Below, one piece after another: positions 1 through 5,811 of a DNA stretch of 9,010 nt (position 1 is the stretch's first letter; every line of letters starts with the position of its first letter). The DNA lies in the NCBI GenBank assembly GCA_021782525.1, contig JAJXUY010000042.1, positions 1 to 9,010 of the forward strand. Reading direction: 5' to 3'. A program made the position numbers and the translations under genes. This DNA is from Acidobacteriota bacterium (GTDB lineage: Bacteria > Acidobacteriota > Thermoanaerobaculia > Thermoanaerobaculales > Thermoanaerobaculaceae). The notes beneath the pieces were generated by a model. It ran no database searches and was not told the DNA's origin. It was given only the letters and a program-made list of their open reading frames with translations.

Positions 1-577
1 CCACCGACGCCGGCAGGTAGGCGTACGCGCTCCCGTCGCGGGCGACGAGGCGGCCGACCGGCGTCACCACGAGACGGTTCCACGCTCGGCTCGCCGCCGC
101 CGCCAGCGGACCGGCCGGCCGGTGCAGCTCGAGCACCGCCAGCACCCCGCCCGGGACCAGCACGCGCCCGATCTCACGCAAGCCGGCGCCGAGGTCGGCG
201 AAGTTGCGCACGCCGAACGCGATCGTGACCGCGGCGAAGCAGCGCTCCGGGAACGGCAGCGCGAGCGCGTCGGCCGCGGCCCAGGCCATGCGGCGCCCGC
301 GCCGCGCCGCCTTGCGCTCGGCGAGCGCGAGCATATCGAGGCAGAAGTCGGCGCCGATCACGGCGCGCCCGTCCAGCGCGAGCGCGACGTCCCCGGTGCC
401 GGTGGCGAGGTCGAGGACGCGGCCGGGCGGCGCCTGCGCGAGCGAGGCCGCCAGCAACCGCCGCCAGCCGACGTCCCGCCGCAGCGAGAGCAGCCGGTTG
501 AGCAGGTCGTAGCGCGGCGCCACTCCGGAGAACATGGCGCGGATGGCGGCCGGGTCGCGGGCGATGCGCTCGTCCAT
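1..577 (-). CDS. ubiE: UbiE/MenG-family quinone C-methyltransferase (3' end outside window)
   Basis: SAM-dependent C-methyltransferase predicted to methylate the polyprenylated ring in the last steps of menaquinone or ubiquinone synthesis. I read 192 codons from the ATG at 577; the family runs about 230-250 residues, so some 40-50 C-terminal residues are missing. Visible family motifs are MFSGVAPRYDLLNRLLSL (residues ~15-32), the SAM-binding motif VLDLATGTGDVAL (~54-66), GADFCLDML (~75-83), the post-motif region LPFPERCFAAVTIAFGVRNF (~107-126), GGVLAVLEL (~143-151) and the C-terminal signature YAYLPASV at the edge. It is last in a co-directional run, 33 bp after the LtaS-like gene. No Shine-Dalgarno site precedes the ATG, but TACCGT lies 7 bp upstream, so it may also have its own leaderless promoter. 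Sequence alone does not say whether the substrate is demethylmenaquinone or the ubiquinone intermediate. Family assignment is very secure. Confidence 0.95.
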   Translation of the reverse strand, partial: MDERIARDPAAIRAMFSGVAPRYDLLNRLLSLRRDVGWRRLLAASLAQAPPGRVLDLATGTGDVALALDGRAVIGADFCLDMLALAERKAARRGRRMAWAAADALALPFPERCFAAVTIAFGVRNFADLGAGLREIGRVLVPGGVLAVLELHRPAGPLAAAASRAWNRLVVTPVGRLVARDGSAYAYLPASV

Positions 578-584
578 CGCGGCG

Positions 585-590
585 ACGGTA
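585..590 (-). promoter_or_regulatory. possible leaderless -10 (TACCGT) before ubiE/menG
   Basis: TACCGT on the minus strand fits TANNNT and lies 7 bp before the ATG at 577, the spacing expected if transcription starts at the start codon. No -35 is evident, and the match to TATAAT is only 3 of 6. A small hairpin (GGCCG-UUCC-CGGCC, 597-610) lies between it and the upstream stop. The call leans on the same arrangement at three other genes here. Confidence 0.25.
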
Positions 591-610
591 GCACGCGGCC
601 GGGAACGGCC

Positions 611-3040
611 TCAAGGCGCGTTCGGGGGCGCCTCCGGAGGCGTGCTCGCAGCCGCGATCTTCGCCGCCAGGTCGTGCTCGACCACGAACCGCGACGCCGA
701 CAGTTCGTCCTCGCCGCGCTTCTCGATACCGGCGCACTCGGCGAGCGGCCGCGGTTGCCCCGAGGGCCACGCGAAGCACGCCCCCTCCTCCGGGATCGCC
801 GGACCGTCGGCGACGAACTCGAGGCCGTCGCCCACGACCGAGCCGTCGTTGAGCACCGCCAGGCCGCGCCGGCCGGGGTCGAGCGGCCGCCCGACGAAGC
901 ACGCCGGCGTCGGCACGCCGAGGAGCGTGAGCAACGTCGGCGCGATGTCCACCTGGCCGCCGATCGTCGGCATCACGCCCGCCAGCGAGCGGCCGGGGAG
1001 CAGGACGAAAAACGGCACCCGCCGCAGCCGCACGAGCACCGACGGGTCCCAGCCGTGCTCCCCCGCCAGCGCCAGCAGCGGCCGGTCCACGTACAGCCCC
1101 GACTCGTGGTCGCCGTACAGCGCCACGACGGTGTGCGCCAGCGCCCCCGACCGCTCGAGGTCGGCGACGAACGCCGCCAGCGACGCGTCGAAGTAGTGCA
1201 TCGCGTGGATGTAGTTGCCGAGCGGCGTGTTCTTGAGGGCGCCGACGTCGAGCACCTTGTGGCGGTCGGGGAACTGGTCGAACGGATGGTGCAGCCCCAG
1301 CGTGATGAGGAACGCCATGTACGGCCGCGGCTCCGAAGCGAGCACGCCGGCCATGCGCTCGAGGAAGACCCCGTCGGCGAGGCCCCAGCCGATCGTCTCG
1401 CCGGGGCCGAGCTCGCGCCGGAACACCATCCGCTCGAAGCCGTAGCGCGGGTGGAGCACGCCGCGGTTCCAGAACCCGCGCTCGAACGGGTGCGCCGACA
1501 GCGTCGCGTAGCCGCGCTGGCGCAGCGCCCAGGCGAGCGTGACGAAGTGGTCGTACGGGAAGCGGAACGCGAGCGCGCCGCGGTCGAGCGCGTGCTGCGA
1601 GTTGAGCACGCCGAACTCGCCGTCGGAGCTGCGCCCCTCGCCGGTCTGGTCGAACACGCAGGGGAAGTAGAGCGCCCGCTGCTCGAGCGAGTCGAGGAAC
1701 GGCGTGATCTCCGCCCCGCCGACGCGCGCGCCGATCACCCACTGCTGCAGCGACTCGACCTGGATCAGCACGAGGTCGGCGCCGCGAGCGGCGCCGAAGC
1801 CGGCGGTGGCGGCCGCGCGCTTGGCCGCCCGGGTGGCGAAGAACGCCCGCGCCTTCGCCAGCTCGGCCGGGTTCGGCGCCGAACGGTCCGCCCACTCCTG
1901 CCACGTTCGCGCGGCGTCGAACAGGTGCACGTTGACGACGCCCCAGCGGCCGAGCAGCGCGCCGTGCGAGAAAAGTTGCTCCGACACGGCCGGGTCGCGC
2001 ATCCCGGCCCGCAACGCCAGCACTGCGGGCGCGCCCGCGGCGAGCGTCGCCGCCGTCAGTCCGGCCCACGCCAGGCGGCGGGCCCTCGCCGGCGGTCCCT
2101 CGCCTCGCCGCCGGCGCGGCATCGCCAACGCGAACGCGAGCGCGAGCGCGGCGCCGGCGAGCAACCAGGCGTCGGTCGGGTGCAGTAGCGCCGCGATGCT
2201 GCCCTCGATCTGCCCGAGTTGATTGACCGCCGCGAGCGCCACCACCGGGACCACCGTGCCGAAGAAGCGCAGGTGGATCGCGTCCGCGAGCGCGACGAGG
2301 TCGGCCGCCACCACCACCACCCCCGCGCCGAGGCCGCGCCAGCGCCCGGGAAGCAACGCGACCGGCAGCGCGAGCAGCGCCGCGGCCGAGGCCGCCAGCA
2401 TCCCGGCGCCGCGCCAGAGCTGGTAGCCGGCCACCTCGGAGAACGTCACGGTCGCGAGGCCGACCCCGAGCCACGCCCACACCACCGGCACCGCCTCGGC
2501 CGCGAGCCAGAACCGGGTCCCGCCGCGCGCCCGAGCACGCCGGGCCACGACCACGGCGGCTGCCGTCAGGAGCGCGAACCCGACGGTGAGCACGGCGCAG
2601 CGCCAGAGAACGAGCACGCGGATGCGCGCCGCGCCGCCGGCCGGCGGGGCGTACCACGCCACCTGCTCGCGCACCATGGCCCACTCGAGGATCCACACCC
2701 CGGAAGCGGCCGGGGCGTGCACGCGAGCGGTCAGCTCGACGCTCTCGCCCGGTCGCACCGGGTGCGGGAACGAGGCCCGCTCGCCGTCCTGCTCCACCAC
2801 CTCGCCGGCGCTGTCGAGCCAGTGGTAGGAGAGGTGGTCGCCGGCCGCCTCGGACCACGTCGCGGTCCCGACGTTGCGCACCGCAATGCGGATGTCGCGG
2901 TTGCGGCCGGTCCAGAACACCCTTGGAGCGTGCTGGGCGACGATCTCCCACGCGAGGTCGGGGGTCGCGGCCGCCGCGGGCGCCGCCGCCAGAGCGCCGA
3001 CGGCGAGGACGGCGACGCCGAGGGCCCGGCCGGCGCTCAC
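611..3040 (-). CDS. LtaS-like membrane phosphotransferase (alkaline phosphatase/sulfatase superfamily) with N-terminal Ig-like domain
   Basis: 809 residues from GTG 3040. The GTG overlaps the upstream stop as GTGA, which sets the start; a longer open frame runs to 3574, but its first 178 residues are an Arg-rich shadow of the upstream gene. Order: signal peptide (1-25, ending AAPAAAA); Ig-like beta-sandwich (~28-145, with RNVGTATW, PGESVEL and WILEWAMV); six likely helices (~148-167, 177-200, 211-231, 237-256, 290-307, 322-344); sulfatase-fold domain (~420-720). Catalytic matches to LtaS are E429 (IQVES), S471 in GEGRSSDGEF where LtaS has its Thr nucleophile, FWNR (523-526), LHHPF (583-587) and GDHES (D644, H645). 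Six helices would put both the Ig and catalytic domains outside the membrane. LtaS relatives move phosphoglycerol or phosphoethanolamine from lipids onto envelope acceptors; donor and acceptor here are unknown. It lacks the C/S-x-P-x-R motif of true sulfatases. Confidence 0.88.
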   Translation of the reverse strand: MSAGRALGVAVLAVGALAAAPAAAATPDLAWEIVAQHAPRVFWTGRNRDIRIAVRNVGTATWSEAAGDHLSYHWLDSAGEVVEQDGERASFPHPVRPGESVELTARVHAPAASGVWILEWAMVREQVAWYAPPAGGAARIRVLVLWRCAVLTVGFALLTAAAVVVARRARARGGTRFWLAAEAVPVVWAWLGVGLATVTFSEVAGYQLWRGAGMLAASAAALLALPVALLPGRWRGLGAGVVVVAADLVALADAIHLRFFGTVVPVVALAAVNQLGQIEGSIAALLHPTDAWLLAGAALALAFALAMPRRRRGEGPPARARRLAWAGLTAATLAAGAPAVLALRAGMRDPAVSEQLFSHGALLGRWGVVNVHLFDAARTWQEWADRSAPNPAELAKARAFFATRAAKRAAATAGFGAARGADLVLIQVESLQQWVIGARVGGAEITPFLDSLEQRALYFPCVFDQTGEGRSSDGEFGVLNSQHALDRGALAFRFPYDHFVTLAWALRQRGYATLSAHPFERGFWNRGVLHPRYGFERMVFRRELGPGETIGWGLADGVFLERMAGVLASEPRPYMAFLITLGLHHPFDQFPDRHKVLDVGALKNTPLGNYIHAMHYFDASLAAFVADLERSGALAHTVVALYGDHESGLYVDRPLLALAGEHGWDPSVLVRLRRVPFFVLLPGRSLAGVMPTIGGQVDIAPTLLTLLGVPTPACFVGRPLDPGRRGLAVLNDGSVVGDGLEFVADGPAIPEEGACFAWPSGQPRPLAECAGIEKRGEDELSASRFVVEHDLAAKIAAASTPPEAPPNAP

Positions 3041-3531
3041 CGGCCGGCGCCCGGCCCTGTCCGGCCGCCGTTCGAGACCAGGCCGCGCTGCACCGGCGCG
3101 GTCCCGACGCCGTGGTCGAACACCATCTTGCCGCCGAGGTAGCCGTTGTAGCCGACCGTGGCGGTCGCCGCGATCGCCGCAGCGAGGTACAGCCACCCGC
3201 CCCAGCGCGCCAGCCACCCGCGCCACGCCAGCAGCAGCCGCAGGGCGATCACGGCGAGCAACAGCCACATCGCCAGCTCGCCGACGTCCTCGTGGCGCGC
3301 CACCAGCGCGGCGGCCGCCGCGGGGATCACGGCCTCGTCGTGCGCCGCCTCGCCGGAGAGCACCGCGGCCACGCTCCCAGCCGCCGCGAGCGCCATCACG
3401 AGCCCGGCCGCGTCGCCGAGCGAGCGCAACCGCGGGTGGCGGGCGAGCAGTTCGAGGAGCACCGCGACGATGCTGAGCGCGATCGGGAAGTGCACGATCG
3501 CCGGGTGCAACGGATCTGGCAGAAAACCCAT
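3037..3531 (-). CDS. DUF2231-family four-helix membrane protein
   Basis: 164 residues. The ATG at 3531 follows a clear GGAGGG site, which decides the start. Four hydrophobic helices lie at about 12-30, 40-59, 85-102 and 110-128. The features recall DUF2231 membrane proteins: an opening DPLHPAIVHFPIAL with H9 and H14, further intramembrane or loop histidines at H64 and H80, and a C-terminal GYNGYLGGKMVFDHGVGT with H140. The repeated His residues at membrane positions would suit heme or metal binding, but that is inference; the family's biochemical role is not established to my knowledge. It is the first gene of the minus-strand unit, and its TGA overlaps the GTG of the LtaS-like gene, so the two are probably translationally coupled. 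The promoter would lie in the 57-bp gap shared with the divergent cvpA-like gene. Confidence 0.8.
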   Translation of the reverse strand: MGFLPDPLHPAIVHFPIALSIVAVLLELLARHPRLRSLGDAAGLVMALAAAGSVAAVLSGEAAHDEAVIPAAAAALVARHEDVGELAMWLLLAVIALRLLLAWRGWLARWGGWLYLAAAIAATATVGYNGYLGGKMVFDHGVGTAPVQRGLVSNGGRTGPGAGR

Positions 3532-3540
3532 CGTCCCTCC
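3532..3540 (-). promoter_or_regulatory. Shine-Dalgarno site of the DUF2231 gene
   Basis: The minus strand reads GGAGGGACG directly before the ATG at 3531. GGAGG lies 4 bp from the start codon, a slightly short but usable spacing. It separates the true start from the upstream in-frame continuation of the open frame. Confidence 0.75.
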
Positions 3541-3576
3541 ACTCGCGCGCGCTGCCGCCGGGCGCCGGGTCCACGC

Positions 3577-3582
3577 TATCAT
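3577..3582 (+). promoter_or_regulatory. probable leaderless -10 (TATCAT) of the cvpA-like gene
   Basis: TATCAT matches TATAAT at 5 of 6 positions and ends 6 bp before the ATG at 3589, so a transcript would begin at or next to the start codon. No Shine-Dalgarno sequence lies upstream and no -35 is recognisable. On the other strand TAGCGT (3573-3578) overlaps it and could be the -10 for the DUF2231 operon with a leader of about 35 nt; that is weaker. Confidence 0.45.
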
Positions 3583-3591
3583 GCCGGCATG
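3580..3591. repeat. perfect 12-bp palindrome across the cvpA-like start
   Basis: CATGCCGGCATG is fully self-complementary. It covers the last three bases of the TATCAT hexamer and the ATG start codon. Its position in the divergent gap would suit an operator, but a 12-bp palindrome can also arise by chance in GC-rich DNA, and no regulator gene is nearby. Confidence 0.35.
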
Positions 3592-4092
3592 GACCTCGCC
3601 ATCCTGCTCGTCATCGCCGGTTGTGCCGTCCTCGGGGTCATCGCCGGCGCGGTGCGCCTCGCCGCGCTGGTGGCCGCCGTCATCGCCGCCGTCGCGGCCG
3701 GACGCTGGGCCGGACCGGCGGCGGCCGGGCTGATCGGCGGCGGCGTCGCCACCGGCGGGGGACGGATGCTGACGATCGCCGCCGTGGCCGTGCTCGCCGC
3801 CGTGCTCGTCTTCCTCGCCGGCAAGGGGCTGCGCCGCGGGATCAAGGCGCTGCACCTGGGGTGGGCCGACCGGCTCGCGGGCCTGGTGGTCGGGGCCGGG
3901 GCGGCCACGGTGGTCCTGGCGCTGCTGCTCGGCCTCGCCGCCGTCGGGGGCCACCCGCCGTCGTCGCGGTGGGCGGCGCGTCTGGCCGCCACCGGGCAGG
4001 CGTTCCTCGCGGTTCAGAACCTCTCGGCGAGCAAGGCGAGCCCGAGCAGCACCCCGAGCAACCCGACGAGCAGCGGCCAGCAACCCCACTGA
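3589..4092 (+). CDS. CvpA-like membrane protein
   Basis: 167 residues from ATG 3589. An ATG at 3581 is in another frame, and upstream codons in this frame are an Arg/His-rich shadow. Four hydrophobic segments are visible (~3-20, 24-53, 60-77, 96-120). The stretch LGWADRLAGLVVGAGAATVV (~90-109) matches the Asp/Gly loop-plus-helix typical of CvpA, the inner-membrane family first linked to colicin V production and later to envelope stress tolerance. A short cytoplasmic tail follows. The last ~25 residues are Ser/Thr/Pro/Asn-rich (for example SPSSTPSNPTSS) and lie exactly opposite the transmembrane helix of the small minus-strand gene, so this tail may be a by-product of the overlap, not a conserved part. 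No Shine-Dalgarno sequence is present; a TATCAT hexamer 6 bp upstream suggests leaderless transcription. It is divergent from the DUF2231 operon. The family call rests on overall pattern, so it is moderate. Confidence 0.7.
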   Translation: MDLAILLVIAGCAVLGVIAGAVRLAALVAAVIAAVAAGRWAGPAAAGLIGGGVATGGGRMLTIAAVAVLAAVLVFLAGKGLRRGIKALHLGWADRLAGLVVGAGAATVVLALLLGLAAVGGHPPSSRWAARLAATGQAFLAVQNLSASKASPSSTPSNPTSSGQQPH

Positions 4093-4166
4093 GGGCCGAG
4101 GCGGCGGTTGAGCTCGGCGTCGAGCAGGCGCCGCAGCTCGCCGATCTTCTCCTCGTGGTCGGACAC
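4014..4166 (-). CDS. small single-helix membrane protein, unknown function
   Basis: 50 residues from GTG 4166. The first half is charged (SDHEEKIGELRRLLDAELNRR), probably an amphipathic cytoplasmic helix or short coiled coil. After PQWGCW comes one clear transmembrane helix (LLVGLLGVLLGLALL) and a short AERF end. The upstream in-frame part back to 4241 is Pro/Arg-rich and not protein-like, so I chose the GTG, which has TATCCT 6 bp before it. Almost all third positions are G or C, as in the neighbours. The 3' part overlaps the end of the cvpA-like gene by 79 bp, tail to tail, with wobble bases facing each other. This is also the phase in which false ORFs arise in such DNA, but the first ~24 codons lie outside any other gene and still look like a protein. 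I recognise no family; a small membrane regulator or subunit is possible. Confidence 0.55.
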   Translation of the reverse strand: MSDHEEKIGELRRLLDAELNRRLGPQWGCWPLLVGLLGVLLGLALLAERF

Positions 4167-4172
4167 CGGGGC

Positions 4173-4178
4173 AGGATA
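4173..4178 (-). promoter_or_regulatory. possible leaderless -10 (TATCCT) of the small membrane gene
   Basis: TATCCT on the minus strand matches TATAAT at 4 of 6 positions and ends 6 bp before the GTG at 4166. There is no Shine-Dalgarno site and no clear -35. The arrangement repeats that of the cvpA-like and cyclase-like genes. Confidence 0.35.
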
Positions 4179-4192
4179 CCGCGCCCGCGCCC

Positions 4193-4221
4193 TTGACGGG
4201 CGGGACGGCGGGCCCCACACT
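4193..4221 (+). promoter_or_regulatory. predicted comM promoter (TTGACG-N17-CACACT)
   Basis: TTGACG (4193-4198) matches the sigma-70-type -35 at 5 of 6 positions. A 17-bp spacer leads to CACACT (4216-4221), which keeps the key A at position 2 and T at position 6 of a -10. A start near 4228 would give a leader of about 34 nt before comM. The same hexamer style precedes the metallo-hydrolase gene at 8283-8311, which raises my confidence. Confidence 0.45.
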
Positions 4222-4226
4222 GTGGG
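4214..4226. repeat. 13-bp palindrome over the comM -10 region
   Basis: CCCACA-C-TGTGGG is a perfect inverted repeat with 6-bp arms and one central base. It covers the predicted -10 and the initiation region, where a bound protein would block transcription. No cognate regulator is encoded here, so an operator role is inference. Confidence 0.4.
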
Positions 4227-4238
4227 CAACCGTCCCGC

Positions 4239-4257
4239 CACCTCCCGAGCGGAGGTG
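4239..4257 (+). promoter_or_regulatory. Shine-Dalgarno-sequestering hairpin in the comM leader
   Basis: CACCTCC (4239-4245), loop CGAGC (4246-4250) and GGAGGTG (4251-4257) form a perfect 7-bp, mostly G-C stem. The 3' arm is the comM ribosome-binding site and the 5' arm copies the anti-Shine-Dalgarno sequence of 16S rRNA. In the folded leader the site would be closed, so translation would need melting, a ligand or an interacting factor, or could simply be damped. The ATG lies 4 nt past the stem. Pairing is seen directly; the regulatory role is inferred. Confidence 0.6.
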
Positions 4258-4260
4258 ATC
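4251..4260 (+). promoter_or_regulatory. strong Shine-Dalgarno site of comM
   Basis: GGAGGTGATC is an extended perfect match to the 16S rRNA 3' end. GGAGG ends 6 bp before the ATG at 4262, which fixes the comM start. Confidence 0.85.
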
Positions 4261-4261
4261 C

Positions 4262-5776
4262 ATGGTGTCCAAGGTGTATTCGGCGGTGCCGCGCGGCGTC
4301 GAGGCGCTGCGCGTTCAGGTCGAGGTCGACGGCCGGCCGGGGCTCCCCAACCTCACCGTCGTCGGCCTCCCCGACCCGGCGGTGCGCGAGGCGCGCGAGC
4401 GGGTACTCGCCGCGATCCGCCACCTCGGCTGCCGGTTCGAGACCAAGAGCCTGGTCGTGAACCTCTCCCCGGCCGAAGAGCGCAAGGAGGGGGCGCTGCT
4501 CGACCTGGCGATCGCGAGCGGCGTGCTGATGGCGGTCGGCTTGCTCCCGAGCCCGCTCCACCCCTGGCTGCTCGGCGAGCTCTCCCTCGACGGGGCGTTG
4601 CGCCCGGTGCGCGGCGTGCTGCCGCTCGTCGAAGCCGCGACGAGCTGCGGCGCGCCGGTGATCCTCCCCACCGAGAACCTCGCCGAGGCCGCGGTGGTGC
4701 GCGGCGCGCGCCTGTTCCCGGCCGCCGCGCTCGCCGACGTCGTCCGCCACCTGCGCGGCGAGCGTCCGATCCCGGAGACCACCGGCGGAGGTCGCGCGTT
4801 CACCCCCGGCGGCGGCGGCGGGCCTGATCTCGCCGAGGTCGCCGGCCAGGCGCACGCCAAGCGGGCGCTCGAGGTGGCCGCGGCCGGCGGCCACCACCTC
4901 CTCTTCCTCGGGCCGCCGGGGGCGGGCAAGACGATGCTGGCGCAGCGCCTGCCCGGCATCCTGCCGCCGCTCGACGAGGTCGAGGCGCTGGCCACCACGA
5001 AGGTGTACTCGGTGGCGCCCGGCGTGCCGCGACCGCAAGGGCTCGTGACCCGGCGCCCGTTCCGCGCCCCGCACCACACGATCTCCGCCGCCGGCCTGGC
5101 CGGCGGCGGGACGGTGCCGCGGCCGGGCGAGGTCTCGCTCGCCCACAACGGCGTCCTCTTCCTCGACGAGATCACCGAGTTCCGCCGCGAGGTGCTCGAG
5201 GTGTTGCGCCAGCCGATGGAGTCGGGCCGGGTCGTGATCGCGCGCGCCGCCGGTTCGCTCGCGTTCCCGGCCAGCTTCCAGCTGATCGCAGCCGCCAACC
5301 CGTGCCCGTGCGGTCACCTCGGCGACCCGCGCCGCGAGTGCCGCTGCACGCCGACCGAGGTGCGCCGTTACCGCGCCCGGCTCTCCGGCCCGCTCCTCGA
5401 CCGCATCGACATCCAGCTCGAGGTGCCGGCCGTCCCCTACCGCGACCTTGCGCGCCAAGGCGAGGGGGAGCGCTCCGCGGCGGTGCGCGAGCGCGTGCTC
5501 GCGGCCCGCGCCCGCCAGGCCGAGCGCCTCGCCGGCAGCGGGCGGCGCGCCAACGCGGCGCTGACGCCGGCCGAGATCCGGAGGTGGTGCGCGCCCGACG
5601 CCGAAGGCGAGCGCCTGCTCGAGCTGGCGGTGGCGCGGCTCGTGCTGTCGGCGCGCGCACTGCACCGCATCCTCCGCGTCGCGCGCACGATCGCCGATCT
5701 CGACGGCGCCGGATCGCTCGCGGCGCGCCACGTGGCGGAGGCGATCGCGTACCGCGCCCTCGACCGTACGGCGTGA
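4262..5776 (+). CDS. comM: ComM / YifB Mg-chelatase-like AAA+ ATPase
   Basis: 504 residues, the usual family length. ComM is a cytoplasmic hexameric AAA+ helicase that, in naturally transformable bacteria studied so far, drives branch migration during integration of incoming single-stranded DNA; related proteins occur well beyond known competent species. Order: N-terminal ChlI-like domain (~1-165, opening VYSAVPRGVEALRVQVEVDG, with LPNLTVVGLPD and VVNLSPAEERKEG); AAA+ core (~190-400) with Walker A GPPGAGKT (K223) and Walker B LFLDEITEF (D302, E303); a cysteine cluster PCPCGH...ECRC (C348, C350, C360, C362), probably a zinc site; then the C-terminal Mg-chelatase helical domain with the arginine-rich LSARALHRILRVARTIADL segment. 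All key residues are present. It has its own promoter, strong Shine-Dalgarno site and leader hairpin, and stops 35 bp before the cyclase-like gene. No other competence gene is visible. Confidence 0.97.
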   Translation: MVSKVYSAVPRGVEALRVQVEVDGRPGLPNLTVVGLPDPAVREARERVLAAIRHLGCRFETKSLVVNLSPAEERKEGALLDLAIASGVLMAVGLLPSPLHPWLLGELSLDGALRPVRGVLPLVEAATSCGAPVILPTENLAEAAVVRGARLFPAAALADVVRHLRGERPIPETTGGGRAFTPGGGGGPDLAEVAGQAHAKRALEVAAAGGHHLLFLGPPGAGKTMLAQRLPGILPPLDEVEALATTKVYSVAPGVPRPQGLVTRRPFRAPHHTISAAGLAGGGTVPRPGEVSLAHNGVLFLDEITEFRREVLEVLRQPMESGRVVIARAAGSLAFPASFQLIAAANPCPCGHLGDPRRECRCTPTEVRRYRARLSGPLLDRIDIQLEVPAVPYRDLARQGEGERSAAVRERVLAARARQAERLAGSGRRANAALTPAEIRRWCAPDAEGERLLELAVARLVLSARALHRILRVARTIADLDGAGSLAARHVAEAIAYRALDRTA

Positions 5777-5799
5777 GCGCCGGCACGGTCGAGAGCACG

Positions 5800-5805
5800 T
5801 AGAAT
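5800..5805 (+). promoter_or_regulatory. probable leaderless -10 (TAGAAT) of the cyclase-like gene
   Basis: TAGAAT matches TATAAT at 5 of 6 positions and ends 6 bp before the ATG at 5812. The intervening GGGAGG touches the ATG, too close to work as a Shine-Dalgarno site. No -35 is seen at 17 bp. If transcription begins earlier, read-through from comM (35 bp upstream) could also serve this gene. Confidence 0.45.
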
Positions 5806-5811
5806 GGGAGG

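Noticed and set aside
597..610. GGCCG-UUCC-CGGCC hairpin after the LtaS-like stop as a terminator
   Set aside because: Only a 5-bp stem and no U-run; such short GC palindromes are expected by chance here.
1618..1650. Formylglycine-type sulfatase active site
   Set aside because: The nucleophile region lacks the C/S-x-P-x-R signature; the surrounding residues fit LtaS-type transferases.
122..2188. 688-codon open frame on the plus strand opposite ubiE and the LtaS-like gene
   Set aside because: Arg/His/Ala-rich composition, no motif, and it runs against two well-supported genes.
174..2951. 925-codon minus-strand open frame in a different phase from the LtaS-like gene
   Set aside because: A frame-shifted reading of the real gene, made of Arg/Ala/Gly runs; the LtaS motifs are in the other phase.
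3041..3574. N-terminal extension of the LtaS-like protein to an ATG at 3574
   Set aside because: The added 178 residues are Arg/Gly-rich and overlap the DUF2231 gene; the GTG at 3040 starts a proper signal peptide.
3842..5731. 629-codon minus-strand open frame opposite comM
   Set aside because: Shadow of comM; only its end coincides with the real small gene at 4014-4166, whose phase differs.
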